A DNA stretch of 64,000 nt, from positions 1 to 64,000 of the forward strand of contig JAAYEH010000311.1 of NCBI GenBank assembly GCA_012728855.1. Reading direction: 5' to 3'. Position numbers and translations under genes: made by a program. This stretch comes from Rhodopirellula sp. GTDB lineage: Bacteria > Planctomycetota > Planctomycetia > Pirellulales > Thermoguttaceae. Position 1 is the first letter of the stretch; every line of letters begins with the position of its first letter. Shown here one piece after another: positions 1 to 8,076 of the stretch. The notes beneath the pieces were generated by a model. The model made no database searches. It was not told the origin of the DNA and was given only the letters and a program-made list of their open reading frames with translations.

Positions 1-620
1 GCCAGGGCGATCAGTTCGTCAATCGCCGCGTAGCTGCTGGGCGGGTAGATCAGACCGGTCGACATTCCCCAGGCGCCTTCGCGCATGCCCCGGTCGACCT
101 GATCTTCCATTTGCTTCAGTTCTTCGGCCGTCGGTTCACCGCGACGGTTCTTCATCGCCGCCTGCCGGACGCGGCCGTGGGGCACCAGGTGGACAAGGTT
201 GCAGCCGACTCCCTTGCCGTCCACGTCATCGAAAAACCGAGCGATCTCGCCTGCCCCGCCGCCGCAATTGCCGGTGACCATGGTCGTGCAACCTTGCACC
301 AGGTAGTTCAGGCACTTGCGGGCTTCCTCGCCGCGGACCGTACCATCGGAGTGGGTGTGCAGGTCGATGAAGCCGGGGGCTACGATCATGCCGCGGCAAT
401 CGATCACCTCGTCCTGCGGCTTGGGCTCGTAATCGCCCACCACGACGATCCGCTCATCGCGAAGTACCACGTCGCCAACCACCGGGTCGCTGCCCGTGCC
501 TTCGTAGATCGTGCCGCCACGAAGGACAATGGCGGCGGCAATCGGCTGGGGCGCGGCCGCAGACAGGAGAAGGATCGTAAGTGCGAACAAGGATCGCACC
601 AGGCTGCGAAGGCTCGACAT
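1..620 (-). CDS. N-acyl-D-amino-acid deacylase family amidohydrolase (3' end beyond window)
   Basis: The reading frame is open from an ATG at 620 to the window edge (206 codons) and the rest lies outside. It begins with a signal peptide (LLLSAAAPQPIAAA), so the enzyme is probably exported. The amidohydrolase start then follows: APGFIDLHTHSD carries the metal-binding HxH pair, and the TGNCGGG loop matches the Cys metal ligand typical of D-aminoacylases. Family members hydrolyse N-acyl-D-amino acids or related cyclic amides. The ATG is preceded by an AAAGGAA ribosome site. It follows the DUF1080 gene by 52 bases on the same strand, so it is probably the last gene of a four-gene unit. Substrate cannot be told from the N-terminal third alone. 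Confidence 0.85.
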   Translation of the reverse strand, partial: MSSLRSLVRSLFALTILLLSAAAPQPIAAAIVLRGGTIYEGTGSDPVVGDVVLRDERIVVVGDYEPKPQDEVIDCRGMIVAPGFIDLHTHSDGTVRGEEARKCLNYLVQGCTTMVTGNCGGGAGEIARFFDDVDGKGVGCNLVHLVPHGRVRQAAMKNRRGEPTAEELKQMEDQVDRGMREGAWGMSTGLIYPPSSYAAIDELIAL

Positions 621-672
621 GGAGATTTCCTTTCTTTGACCGTCATTTCCGCGAAAAGTCCGCCGCCGATGC

Positions 673-1302
673 TCAGTCGGACAGGATCCGGATCAGGATG
701 TCCTTGTACCATGCCTCGCTTGCATCTCCCTTGTGGATTTGCACGCCAAAAACCCCTTCTTGCGGAATCGAAGGATCGGGCTCGATGTAGTCGACGGTCT
801 TGTACCCGTTCAGCCAAAGCTGAACGTGCCGTCCTTCGGCGCGGACGACGTAGGTATTCCAACGGTCGCGCGCGATCATCTTCGGCTGTTCCTCTTTCGC
901 CGGCCCGGCCAGGAGTTTGTGGCGACGTTCGTCGTAGAGGCAGCCCCAATACTGCTGGCCCATATCGGCCTGGTAGCCGATCATCTCACTCGTCTTCGGC
1001 ACGCGCTCGCTGCGGAATTGCACCCCGGCGTTGACGTTTTCGCCCACGAGCTTGAACTTCAAGCGAAGCTCGAAATTGCGATAGGCTTTCTTGGTGCAGA
1101 GGTATTCGTTTCGCGGCACCGCCTTGTCGCGGCAGCCGCCCACGATTGCTCCGTCTTCGATACGGAACCAGTCGAGATTGCCTTCCCAGCCGGTGAATGT
1201 CTTACCGTCGAACAGCGGCACGAAGGACGGATCCGCCAATGGTTCGGCTGCGGCGGCGGAAACCGTTGCCAGTAAGAACGCAATAGCTGCTACGATTCGC
1301 AT
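673..1302 (-). CDS. DUF1080 protein, 3-keto-disaccharide hydrolase family
   Basis: A 209-residue exported protein: signal peptide (RIVAAIAFLLATVSAAAA) followed by one concanavalin-like jelly-roll domain. The family hallmarks FVPLFDGKTFTGWEG near the N-terminus, FELRLKFKL in the middle and GVFGVQIHKGD near the C-terminus are visible. Family members hydrolyse 3-keto-glycosides made by Gfo/Idh-type dehydrogenases. The start at 1302 is chosen over one 24 bases upstream because it begins the signal peptide and has GGAG nine bases before it. Its neighbour upstream is a Gfo/Idh oxidoreductase 32 bases away, which fits a keto-sugar pathway. A second DUF1080 gene lies at 46288. Confidence 0.88.
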   Translation of the reverse strand: MRIVAAIAFLLATVSAAAAEPLADPSFVPLFDGKTFTGWEGNLDWFRIEDGAIVGGCRDKAVPRNEYLCTKKAYRNFELRLKFKLVGENVNAGVQFRSERVPKTSEMIGYQADMGQQYWGCLYDERRHKLLAGPAKEEQPKMIARDRWNTYVVRAEGRHVQLWLNGYKTVDYIEPDPSIPQEGVFGVQIHKGDASEAWYKDILIRILSD

Positions 1303-1334
1303 GGCGATGCTCCAATACATTGTCAATACTCATT

Positions 1335-2519
1335 TCACGCCCATTGCGGCACTTGCTCGGCGGCCCCTTGCCGGTCGGCGGAGAGGTAGGCGCTGTAGAT
1401 GGTCAGAATGGTGTCGGCGGCCAGCGGCATGTCGCTTTCCAGCGGGTCGCCGTAGGCGATGGTGCGATAGAAGGCTTCGATTTCCTGCGGATAGCCGGTA
1501 AACCAATCCTCTTCGGGCGAGGTGCAGGCCCAGCCCTGCCTGGTGCCGATTTTTTCCACGACGTAGATGTCTTTGAAGTTCGCCTCGACGGGGTTGTAGG
1601 TCTGCATGGCCGTATTGGGATTGATATTGCACAGCGCGCGGTGATTGTTGGCGCAGACCTCAATCCAGTTGTGGATGCCGCCCAGGACGATGTCGGAGGC
1701 GTGGACGTCGGCGATAGTGCCGTCGTCAAATTCGACATGCATGGTGGAGAAGTCGTCGATGTCGTAATACGTGGCGCGGATGTGTCCTTCATCTCGGAAC
1801 GCCGGGAGCCGGGTGATGGCATGGGTTCGCGCACTGACCGATTTCGGCCGGATCGGACGGCCGTCGCGCGCGCGGCCCTCCACCCGCTTCAAGTAGAGGG
1901 CCGCGGTGAGCGGATGGCATCCTTTGCCGATCAACACCCCGCCGCCGCACCGTGCCGCGAAGGCGTAGTCGACCGAGTGGGAGCCGCTGTGGGCCTCCTC
2001 TCCGTGGATCCAGAGGATCTGCCCGCCCGTCTTCTCAAGGATCTCGCGCTCCTTCTGAATCGACGGGGAGTAGACCCAGTTCTCGGCGTAGAGGAGACGG
2101 CCTTTGCTGCTTTTCTCCGCGTCGAGCAGACGCCCCACGCTCGCCATCGCTGCCGCCAGCGCCGCCTTCTTGTCGGCCCGTTCCCAGTGATAGTCGGGGG
2201 ATCCGTCGCCAAAATAGCCGGTGAGCGGCTTCTCGCAAACGACGAATTTGTCGCGGCGCAGCCCTTCGATGGAGATCGGTTCGTGGAACATGGGCGGAAC
2301 GCAGACGTGGATCGCGTCGACCTCGGCGAGAATCGCCTCCAGGCTGTCAAAAAACCGGATGCCCCGTTTCTGGGCATAGGCTTTGCCGCCGTCGGCGTCC
2401 TTGGAATGGACGCCGACCACCTCGACGTTGGTTCCGTAGACGCGGCTGAGGGCCTCGTAATGAAAGGTGGCTGAAAAGCCGGAGCCGATAATCCCGGTGC
2501 GGACCGTCTTTTTGTTCAT
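1335..2519 (-). CDS. Gfo/Idh/MocA family oxidoreductase
   Basis: This 394-residue NAD(P)-dependent oxidoreductase has the Rossmann start RTGIIGSGFSATFHYEAL, followed by the family's VCVPPMFHEP and VCEKPLT segment that includes the conserved E-K-P. It has no signal peptide, unlike the Tat-leader paralogues at 11811, 52325 and 58220, so it is probably cytoplasmic. The start at 2519 has an AAAGGAA ribosome site; longer upstream codons read through a palindrome and look non-coding. It is followed by DUF1080 (32 bases) and the deacylase, so it probably oxidises a sugar or inositol-like compound. The substrate is not identifiable. Confidence 0.88.
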   Translation of the reverse strand: MNKKTVRTGIIGSGFSATFHYEALSRVYGTNVEVVGVHSKDADGGKAYAQKRGIRFFDSLEAILAEVDAIHVCVPPMFHEPISIEGLRRDKFVVCEKPLTGYFGDGSPDYHWERADKKAALAAAMASVGRLLDAEKSSKGRLLYAENWVYSPSIQKEREILEKTGGQILWIHGEEAHSGSHSVDYAFAARCGGGVLIGKGCHPLTAALYLKRVEGRARDGRPIRPKSVSARTHAITRLPAFRDEGHIRATYYDIDDFSTMHVEFDDGTIADVHASDIVLGGIHNWIEVCANNHRALCNINPNTAMQTYNPVEANFKDIYVVEKIGTRQGWACTSPEEDWFTGYPQEIEAFYRTIAYGDPLESDMPLAADTILTIYSAYLSADRQGAAEQVPQWA

Positions 2520-2631
2520 CGTCGTGTTCCTTTCTTTGCTGATTACTTCTGCGCGCCGTGCGCCGATGGGTAGCTTGTTGCGGGCCAGGATTCTCCTAGG
2601 CGAGCGGCAGAAAGGAATCCGCCCGCTCGGA

Positions 2632-2693
2632 CGTAGCCTGACTCTCCGAGTCGAGCTTTGGAGGCCAGACCCGACTCGGAGAGTCAGGCTACG
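2632..2693. repeat. Perfect 22-bp inverted repeat between UroD-like and Gfo/Idh genes
   Basis: Arms 2632-2653 and 2672-2693 are exact reverse complements around an 18-base loop and contain AGCCTGAC. It lies just after the UroD-like stop, so it could act as an attenuator or terminator stem for minus-strand transcription, but no U-run follows. Related AGCCTGAC palindromes lie at 34067 and 37727. Confidence 0.8.
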
Positions 2694-2731
2694 AATTTCT
2701 GCCGGTCGCCCTAAAGTGTTGAAGCTGATCA

Positions 2732-3757
2732 TCAGCGCTGGGCCGTGGCCAGCGCGTCGAGGTTTTCGCTGCTGACGCCGGGGGGCGCGCCGCCGCCACA
2801 GGATACCACAATTCGCCGCCGGTCGTCGACCGTCGCGAGCATCTCGGCCACGCCGCGGCGAACGTCGTCGGGGGAACCGGCGGCCAGCACGTCTCGCGGC
2901 GGAATGTTGCCCAGCAGGGTCACCGAGTCGCCCGCGGCGGCGCGGATCTCCGCCAGGGTATGGTTAAAGGAAAAGTTGAACAGGTTCACGCCCATCGCCG
3001 GCAGACGCCTGGCGGTGACCAGGCCGGCGGCGTCGTTATGCAGAAACTTCACCGAGACGTCGCGGGAATCGTAGATCTGCTTGAGATAGGGCAAGGCGAA
3101 TTGCTCGAAGTCCCCGGCGCCGAGGAAGCCGATAAGGTCGTCCAAGAGAAAGATGCCGTCGATCGAATCCACTGTCTCGCATTGCAGAGCGATCCACTGG
3201 ACGAGGAAATCGGTCACCACCCGCAACAGGCTGTGGATCTCGTCCGGATTGGTCTTCACGCCCAGCAGGAATTCCGTGTGACCCAACAGGTAGGAAGCGA
3301 TGTTCAACGGGCCGCGGGCCACGGCAAAGCGGATGCGGTGCCCCGCCTTCTCGATCGCGCCGCGACAACGGACCGTGCGTTGGAGCACGAAGGGGAGCAG
3401 ACCGTCGCTGCGGCAGTCGGGCGTCTTGACCCGTCCGATCGCTTCGTAATCGTCGAGCGATCGCTGGACGTTGGGGAAGGCGTTCTTGGGGAAGACCATC
3501 CGAACTCCAAAGGCGGACGGTTCGGTACACATGCCGAACTCCGACCAGAAGCCGGGAAGAAAAATGACGTCCGGAAACCGCTGGACGACCTTAAGGTTTG
3601 CGGCGAGCCACGTCTGCTCGTCGGCAAAGTAATCGAGGATCGAGACCCCGGCCCATCCGGGCAGCCAGGGGCTGTCGATAATCAGGCCGGCGGGGAGCGG
3701 CTGGAGCAACTCCCCGCGGATCACGCGGAGCAGGGTCTGCCATTGGGGATCGGTCAT
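2732..3757 (-). CDS. Uroporphyrinogen decarboxylase (UroD) family protein
   Basis: A 341-residue protein of the UroD/cobalamin-dependent methyltransferase fold. It shows the family-like segments GILFLLDD-type strand (GIFLLDDLIGFLG), VKFLHNDAAG and the C-terminal VSCGGGAPPGVSSENLDAL. True heme-pathway HemE has an N-terminal arginine-rich substrate motif that is not seen here, so this is more likely one of the expanded planctomycetal UroD-like enzymes of unknown or methyl-transfer role. No signal peptide. It is the first gene of the 620-3757 minus-strand run, 212 bases from the Gfo/Idh gene, with a strong palindrome in between. Confidence 0.75.
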   Translation of the reverse strand: MTDPQWQTLLRVIRGELLQPLPAGLIIDSPWLPGWAGVSILDYFADEQTWLAANLKVVQRFPDVIFLPGFWSEFGMCTEPSAFGVRMVFPKNAFPNVQRSLDDYEAIGRVKTPDCRSDGLLPFVLQRTVRCRGAIEKAGHRIRFAVARGPLNIASYLLGHTEFLLGVKTNPDEIHSLLRVVTDFLVQWIALQCETVDSIDGIFLLDDLIGFLGAGDFEQFALPYLKQIYDSRDVSVKFLHNDAAGLVTARRLPAMGVNLFNFSFNHTLAEIRAAAGDSVTLLGNIPPRDVLAAGSPDDVRRGVAEMLATVDDRRRIVVSCGGGAPPGVSSENLDALATAQR

Positions 3758-3935
3758 GAGTAACTTCGTTTCTCTCAGCCTTACTCGGGAAGGGGTTAAT
3801 CCTTGGTTTCCGGAACGAAGATCAAGACGACGAGGCCAGTGTGCCGTTCCCGCCGGGCGGCGTCAAGCCAGTCGCTCCGCTCGTTTGGGTGGCAAGAAAA
3901 GCCTTTCCGCAGCATTTCTCTCTATGCAGAAAGCC

Positions 3936-3997
3936 TCACGCAAAGCCGCAAAGTTTGTCAGTTCGATCCCTCGTTGCGACTTTGCGTCTTTGCATGA
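3936..3997. repeat. Inverted repeat of the GCAAAG type overlapping the mntR 3' end
   Basis: Arms 3936-3953 and 3980-3997 match at 16 of 18 positions and consist of GCAAAG-like units. The minus-strand mntR frame runs into the right arm, so its last residues (AKTQSRNEGSN) are encoded by the repeat. Short relatives (GACGCGAAAGGCACAGAG) occur near 36450. Confidence 0.65.
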
Positions 3998-4464
3998 GAC
4001 TCCAGTGCCCCCCTTGCAGAAAGAACCGGGGCGACGTGACCATGCTGGGACACCATTTGGATAGCAATCGCCTCGAACCGGCGCAGCGTCTGCGGGCTGA
4101 CATGGTGTTCGATGCCTTCGGAGTCGCTCGCGGCGACCTGTCGATCAACGCCGATCGCCACGAGGAACCGATAGACGATTTCATGTCGGCGCCGCGCGGC
4201 GGCGGCGAGCCGCTTGCCGGCAGGGGTGAGCGAGACGGGGCGATAGGGTTCCGCGACGAGCAAGCCTTCGTCACGCAGCCGCGCCACAGTCCGAGTGACC
4301 GTGACGTGACTGACGGCAAATCGTCTGGCGAGATCGACCACACGACAACTCCCCTGCGCGTCGTGGATGGCCGCAACCGCTTCGACGTAGTCTTCGGCGG
4401 TTTCCTTCCTGTGATCGTGGCGCGTTCGGCGGTGCGGATTGCTGCTGGTGCTGGCCTTGGGCAC
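3958..4464 (-). CDS. mntR: MntR/DtxR-family metal-dependent transcriptional repressor
   Basis: The protein is 168 residues from a GTG at 4464 that has AGGAG ten bases upstream; an ATG 81 bases further up has no ribosome site. It has a winged helix (CRVVDLARRFAVSHVTVTRTVARLRDEGLL, about residues 38-67) and the metal-binding dimerisation helix SEGIEHHVSP, where the E-x-x-E-H pattern is the manganese-type version rather than the Cys of iron-type DtxR. It is divergent from the metal ABC transporter genes, with a palindrome of MntR-box layout in the shared region, so it probably represses the transporter when Mn(II) is plentiful. The last 11-14 residues come from a palindromic repeat and are unlikely to be functional. 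Confidence 0.85.
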   Translation of the reverse strand: MPKASTSSNPHRRTRHDHRKETAEDYVEAVAAIHDAQGSCRVVDLARRFAVSHVTVTRTVARLRDEGLLVAEPYRPVSLTPAGKRLAAAARRRHEIVYRFLVAIGVDRQVAASDSEGIEHHVSPQTLRRFEAIAIQMVSQHGHVAPVLSARGALESHAKTQSRNEGSN

Positions 4465-4527
4465 GGATGTGATTCTCCTGTCGGGAGTCGCGGCGGGACA
4501 CGCGGCTGCGCCGATCATCGTAGGCCG

Positions 4528-4555
4528 TTGACTCGGCGACGACAATCGTTACCAT
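4528..4555 (+). promoter_or_regulatory. Predicted sigma-70-type promoter of the metal transporter operon
   Basis: TTGACT at 4528-4533 and TACCAT at 4550-4555 are 16 bases apart. The predicted start site would fall at about 4562, just before the operator at 4568-4583. The -10 is a weak match. Confidence 0.4.
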
Positions 4556-4567
4556 TCCTGAGAGATT

Positions 4568-4583
4568 TGTAGCATTGGCTACA
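4568..4583. promoter_or_regulatory. MntR-box-like operator palindrome
   Basis: TGTAGC-ATTG-GCTACA is a perfect 6-4-6 palindrome in the divergent region between mntR and the transporter genes. It has the same layout as the E. coli MntR box (six-base arms ending in GC around a four-base centre). It sits just downstream of the predicted transporter promoter, where bound repressor would block transcription. Confidence 0.65.
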
Positions 4584-4605
4584 CTTGTTGGCAATTACCT
4601 GATGG

Positions 4606-5655
4606 GTGGCAACGATGACATATTCCGGGTGCAGAGCGATGTTGCCGCTGTTGCTGGCCGCGACGCTGAGTGTCGGATGCGGCCGATCGATGTCTTCCTC
4701 GGGTGCGGCGGGTTCGAGTGTGCCTGCCCGCGCGGAGAACGCCTTTGACGGGGAATATCCGATCGAGGCGATCGCCACGACCGGGATGGTGGCCGACATC
4801 GTGCGGGTCGTCGGCGGCACACATGTCGCCGTCACGCAGTTGCTCGGAGCGGGCGTCGATCCGCATCTGTACAAAGCCACGCGCGACGACGTGCGGACGA
4901 TCATGTCGGGCGATATCGTCTTCTATTCGGGCCTGATGCTGGAAGGCAAGATGTCGGACACCCTGATCAAGGTAGCCCGCAACAAGCCGGTGATTGCGGT
5001 AACCGAACGGATCCCGGAATCGAGTCTGCTGGAGCCCGCGGATCTCGCGGGCCACTACGACCCGCACGTGTGGATGGACGTTAGCGCCTGGGCCGAGTGC
5101 GTCGACGCGGTGGCGAAGTCGCTATCGGACTATGATCCGGAGCACGGTGGAGACTATGCCGCCAACGCGTCCGCCTACCGGAATCAGCTTCGGGGGCTGC
5201 ACGAATACGGGCTGAAGTCGATCGCTTCCGTGCCGGAAGGGAGTCGAATCCTGGTCACGTCGCATGATGCCTTCAACTATTTCGGCCGCGCCTACGGGCT
5301 CGATGTGCAGGGCGTCCAAGGTCTCTCGACGGAATCGGAGGCGGGCTTGCAGCGGATCAACGAGCTGGTGGATCTGCTCGTGGAGAAGCGAGTGCCGGCG
5401 GTTTTCGTCGAGAGCAGCGTGCCCAGGAAGAACATCGACGCGCTGGTCGAAGGGGCGCGAGCGAAAGGGCACGCGCTGAGCGTCGGGGGAGAATTGTTCT
5501 CCGATGCGATGGGAACGGAAGGGACGTACGAGGGCACCTACATCGGCATGCTCGATCACAATATTACGCTGGTCGCCCGCTCGCTCGGCGGAGACGCTCC
5601 CGCAAGAGGGATGAACGGCAAGCTGGGCGGCGAACCGGGAAAGGCTCACCAATGA
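4606..5655 (+). CDS. Metal ABC transporter substrate-binding lipoprotein (ZnuA/MntC type)
   Basis: A 349-residue cluster-A1 binding protein. The leader MLPLLLAATLSVGC ends in a lipobox Cys, so the mature protein is anchored to a membrane. Metal ligands of this family are visible: the His in VDPHLYKAT, the His in DPHVWMDV, Glu in VFVESSVPRK and Asp in GELFSDAMG. There is no His-rich loop, which argues for manganese or iron rather than zinc; that is inference. The frame opens with GTG at 4606; ATG at 4615 is an equally good start with GGGTGG just upstream. Its stop overlaps the ATPase start by four bases (ATGA), so the two are translationally coupled. Confidence 0.9.
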   Translation: MATMTYSGCRAMLPLLLAATLSVGCGRSMSSSGAAGSSVPARAENAFDGEYPIEAIATTGMVADIVRVVGGTHVAVTQLLGAGVDPHLYKATRDDVRTIMSGDIVFYSGLMLEGKMSDTLIKVARNKPVIAVTERIPESSLLEPADLAGHYDPHVWMDVSAWAECVDAVAKSLSDYDPEHGGDYAANASAYRNQLRGLHEYGLKSIASVPEGSRILVTSHDAFNYFGRAYGLDVQGVQGLSTESEAGLQRINELVDLLVEKRVPAVFVESSVPRKNIDALVEGARAKGHALSVGGELFSDAMGTEGTYEGTYIGMLDHNITLVARSLGGDAPARGMNGKLGGEPGKAHQ

Positions 5656-6491
5656 GTAGGGCCAATCCGCCCCCCGACACATTTTCTCAGGGTGCGAAGC
5701 CGGGGGCGAGCCAGAGTGTTACGCGGCAGGCGGTGCCGTTGTCGGTCTACGATCTGACGGTGGCATACCATCGGAAGCCCGTGATCTGGGATGTGACGTT
5801 CGACGTTCCGCAGGGGACACTGGTGGGGATCGTGGGGCCGAACGGCGCCGGGAAGAGCACCTTGCTCAAAGCGATCATGGACCTCACGCCGAGAGCCTCG
5901 GGGCGGATTGCCGTCTTCGGCGGGAGCTACCGGCAGAATCGCCACCGGGTCGGGTACGTTCCGCAGCGCGAGAGCGTCGACTGGGACTTTCCCGTCGACG
6001 CGTTGGACGTGGTGACGATGGGGCTATACGGCAAGATCGGCTGGTGCCTGCCGGTGCGAAAGAAGCATCGGCGGATGGCCCTGGCGGCGATGGAGCGAGT
6101 CGGCATTGCCGATCTTGCCAGCCGCCAGATCAGTCAACTCTCCGGAGGACAACAGCAGCGGACGTTTCTGGCACGAGCGCTGGTTCAGGACGCCGACTTG
6201 TATCTCATGGACGAACCGTTTGCGGCTGTCGACGCGGCGACGGAGCGGGCGATCGTGGAGATCCTGTGGGAAATGAAGCGGAGCGGGAAGACCGCCGTGG
6301 TCATTCATCACGACTTGCAGACCGTACCCGATTACTTCGACCACGTCGTCTTGCTCAACATGCGGGTGGTGGCGCACGGTCCGGTGGGCGAAGTCTTCAC
6401 GGCCGAGAATCTTCACAAAACGTACGGCGGCCGGCTTACGCTGTTGGATGAAGTCACCGAAGCGATGCGCCGACGGGAGCATTCCCTATGA
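5652..6491 (+). CDS. Metal ABC transporter ATP-binding protein (MntB/ZnuC type)
   Basis: A 279-residue ATPase subunit. Walker A GPNGAGKST lies at 62-70, the signature LSGGQQQR at 163-170, Walker B LYLMDEP at about 183-189, and a switch His in VVIHHDL. Overlaps its neighbours by four bases on both sides, so it is the second gene of a tightly coupled operon with one binding protein and two permeases. It would power import of Mn(II) or Fe(II) across the inner membrane. Confidence 0.93.
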   Translation: MSRANPPPDTFSQGAKPGASQSVTRQAVPLSVYDLTVAYHRKPVIWDVTFDVPQGTLVGIVGPNGAGKSTLLKAIMDLTPRASGRIAVFGGSYRQNRHRVGYVPQRESVDWDFPVDALDVVTMGLYGKIGWCLPVRKKHRRMALAAMERVGIADLASRQISQLSGGQQQRTFLARALVQDADLYLMDEPFAAVDAATERAIVEILWEMKRSGKTAVVIHHDLQTVPDYFDHVVLLNMRVVAHGPVGEVFTAENLHKTYGGRLTLLDEVTEAMRRREHSL

Positions 6492-8074
6492 ACGTCGTGA
6501 ACGCCGATGAGCGAAGGCAGCGAGCTTTGCCACCCGTCCGGGGCCCGATGCGGGCGGAGCGGTCGGGCCGCGGACTCTGGCATTGCGCGGCGGTTGTGTC
6601 GATTGCCCTCGGTCTCTGGCTGGCTTCGGGCGATGAGTGCGGGGCGGAGCCCGTCGACACGCACCGCACGATCACCGACCGTTCGGTCGAATGGCCGACA
6701 GGGAAACAATGGAGCCGGGTTCTGCTGCTGAAGGACTACAACTCGCGGGTGGTGATCGTGGGCACGACGCTGCTGGGATGCGCGGCCGGAATGGTGGGAA
6801 GCTTTACGCTGCTGCGAAGGCGGGCACTGATGGGCGATGCTCTCAGCCACGCCGCCTTGCCGGGGATTGCGCTGGCGTTCATTGTGGCGACGGTACTGGG
6901 AGGAGACGGGAAATCGCTGCCGATCCTGTTGGGCGGGGCGACGGTCAGCGGGTTGTTGGGGGTCGGTGCGATCCTGTTGATCCGCAACTTGACCCGGTTG
7001 AAAGAGGACGCGGCGCTGGGGATCGTCTTGAGCGTGTTTTTTGGTGCGGGAGTCGCCCTGATGGGCGTGATCCAGCAGATGGAGACGGGACACGCTGCCG
7101 GGTTGGAGGCGTTTATCTACGGGAAAACCGCTTCGATGGGAGCGGGCGACGCACGATTGATCGGGGGAGCGGCTTTTTTTTGCGTTGCCGTATGTTTGCT
7201 GCTGATGAAGGAACTCAAGCTCCTTTGCTTCGACGAAGAATTTGCCGGGTCGCGAGGCATGCCGGTGCTTCGGCTGGACATGGCGTTGATGGGGCTGGTC
7301 GTGCTGGTTTCCATCATCGGCTTGCAGGCCGTGGGACTGGTGTTGATGGTGGCCTTGCTGGTGATCCCGGCCGCGGCGGCGAGGTTCTGGACCGAGCGCA
7401 TGGGGCGGATGGTGTTGATCGCGGCGGTGTTGGGGGCTGCCGGTGGCATGCTCGGTGCGGCCACCAGCGCCTTGTTCTCCAAGCTGCCGTCCGGCGCGAT
7501 GATCGTGCTGGTCTGCGCGCTCTTCTTCGTGGCCAGTATGTTCGCCGGTTCGGCACGCGGCGTGTTGCTGCGATGGTGGCGGCGGATTCGGCTCAATCGG
7601 GGCGTCGATCGGCAGCATCTGCTGCGGGCGATGTACGAAATCCCGGAGTTCTCCGCGGGAGAAATGCCTGATGCGACGGATTCGCCGGCGGCCGTTTCCG
7701 TAGGCGATCTGCTGACGATGCGGAGCTGGTCGCGGCGGCGTTTGCGGCGGGAGATCCGCCGAGCGGTGCGCGAAAACTTGCTGCGGCGGTGCGGCGACGA
7801 CCGGGTGGGTTTGACCGGGGCGGGCTTCGAGCAGGCGGCCCGCCTCACCCGTCAGCATCGCCTCTGGGAATTGTATCTGATCACCCATGCGGAGATTGCC
7901 CCGAGCCGGGTGGACCGCGACGCCGACGCGATCGAGCACGTGCTGGAGCCGGAGGTGGTGGCGGAATTGGAGCGGTTGCTCGAGCAGGGGCGCGGTGCGG
8001 CCGGCCTGCCGGCCAGCCCGCACGGATTGGCCGGATCGACGGCGTCGCCGCCGGCTCCCGCGGAGGCGAAATAG
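6488..8074 (+). CDS. Metal ABC transporter permease fused to a DtxR/MntR-like C-terminal domain (first copy)
   Basis: At 528 residues this is about twice the usual permease length. An N-terminal extension with one hydrophobic segment (about 30-47) precedes a standard ABC-3 permease core (about 85-360) with LLRRRALMGDALSHAALPGI and GLQAVGLVLMVALLVIPAAAA. The C-terminal 130 residues form a winged-helix stretch followed by HRLWELYLITHAEI and DADAIEHVLEPEV, which matches the DtxR-family metal-binding dimerisation helices. Of the six metal ligands of that family, His98-equivalent is Asp and the 102-equivalent is Asp; the HxxxE pair and the E-H pair remain. This tail is predicted to be cytoplasmic and may sense metal. 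Two bases separate it from the second permease. Confidence 0.88.
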   Translation: MNVVNADERRQRALPPVRGPMRAERSGRGLWHCAAVVSIALGLWLASGDECGAEPVDTHRTITDRSVEWPTGKQWSRVLLLKDYNSRVVIVGTTLLGCAAGMVGSFTLLRRRALMGDALSHAALPGIALAFIVATVLGGDGKSLPILLGGATVSGLLGVGAILLIRNLTRLKEDAALGIVLSVFFGAGVALMGVIQQMETGHAAGLEAFIYGKTASMGAGDARLIGGAAFFCVAVCLLLMKELKLLCFDEEFAGSRGMPVLRLDMALMGLVVLVSIIGLQAVGLVLMVALLVIPAAAARFWTERMGRMVLIAAVLGAAGGMLGAATSALFSKLPSGAMIVLVCALFFVASMFAGSARGVLLRWWRRIRLNRGVDRQHLLRAMYEIPEFSAGEMPDATDSPAAVSVGDLLTMRSWSRRRLRREIRRAVRENLLRRCGDDRVGLTGAGFEQAARLTRQHRLWELYLITHAEIAPSRVDRDADAIEHVLEPEVVAELERLLEQGRGAAGLPASPHGLAGSTASPPAPAEAK

Positions 8075-8076
8075 CG

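Noticed and set aside
111-1034. Long plus-strand frame over the deacylase and DUF1080 genes
   Set aside because: It is antisense to two genes with clear family motifs and ribosome sites, and its own sequence has no recognisable domain.
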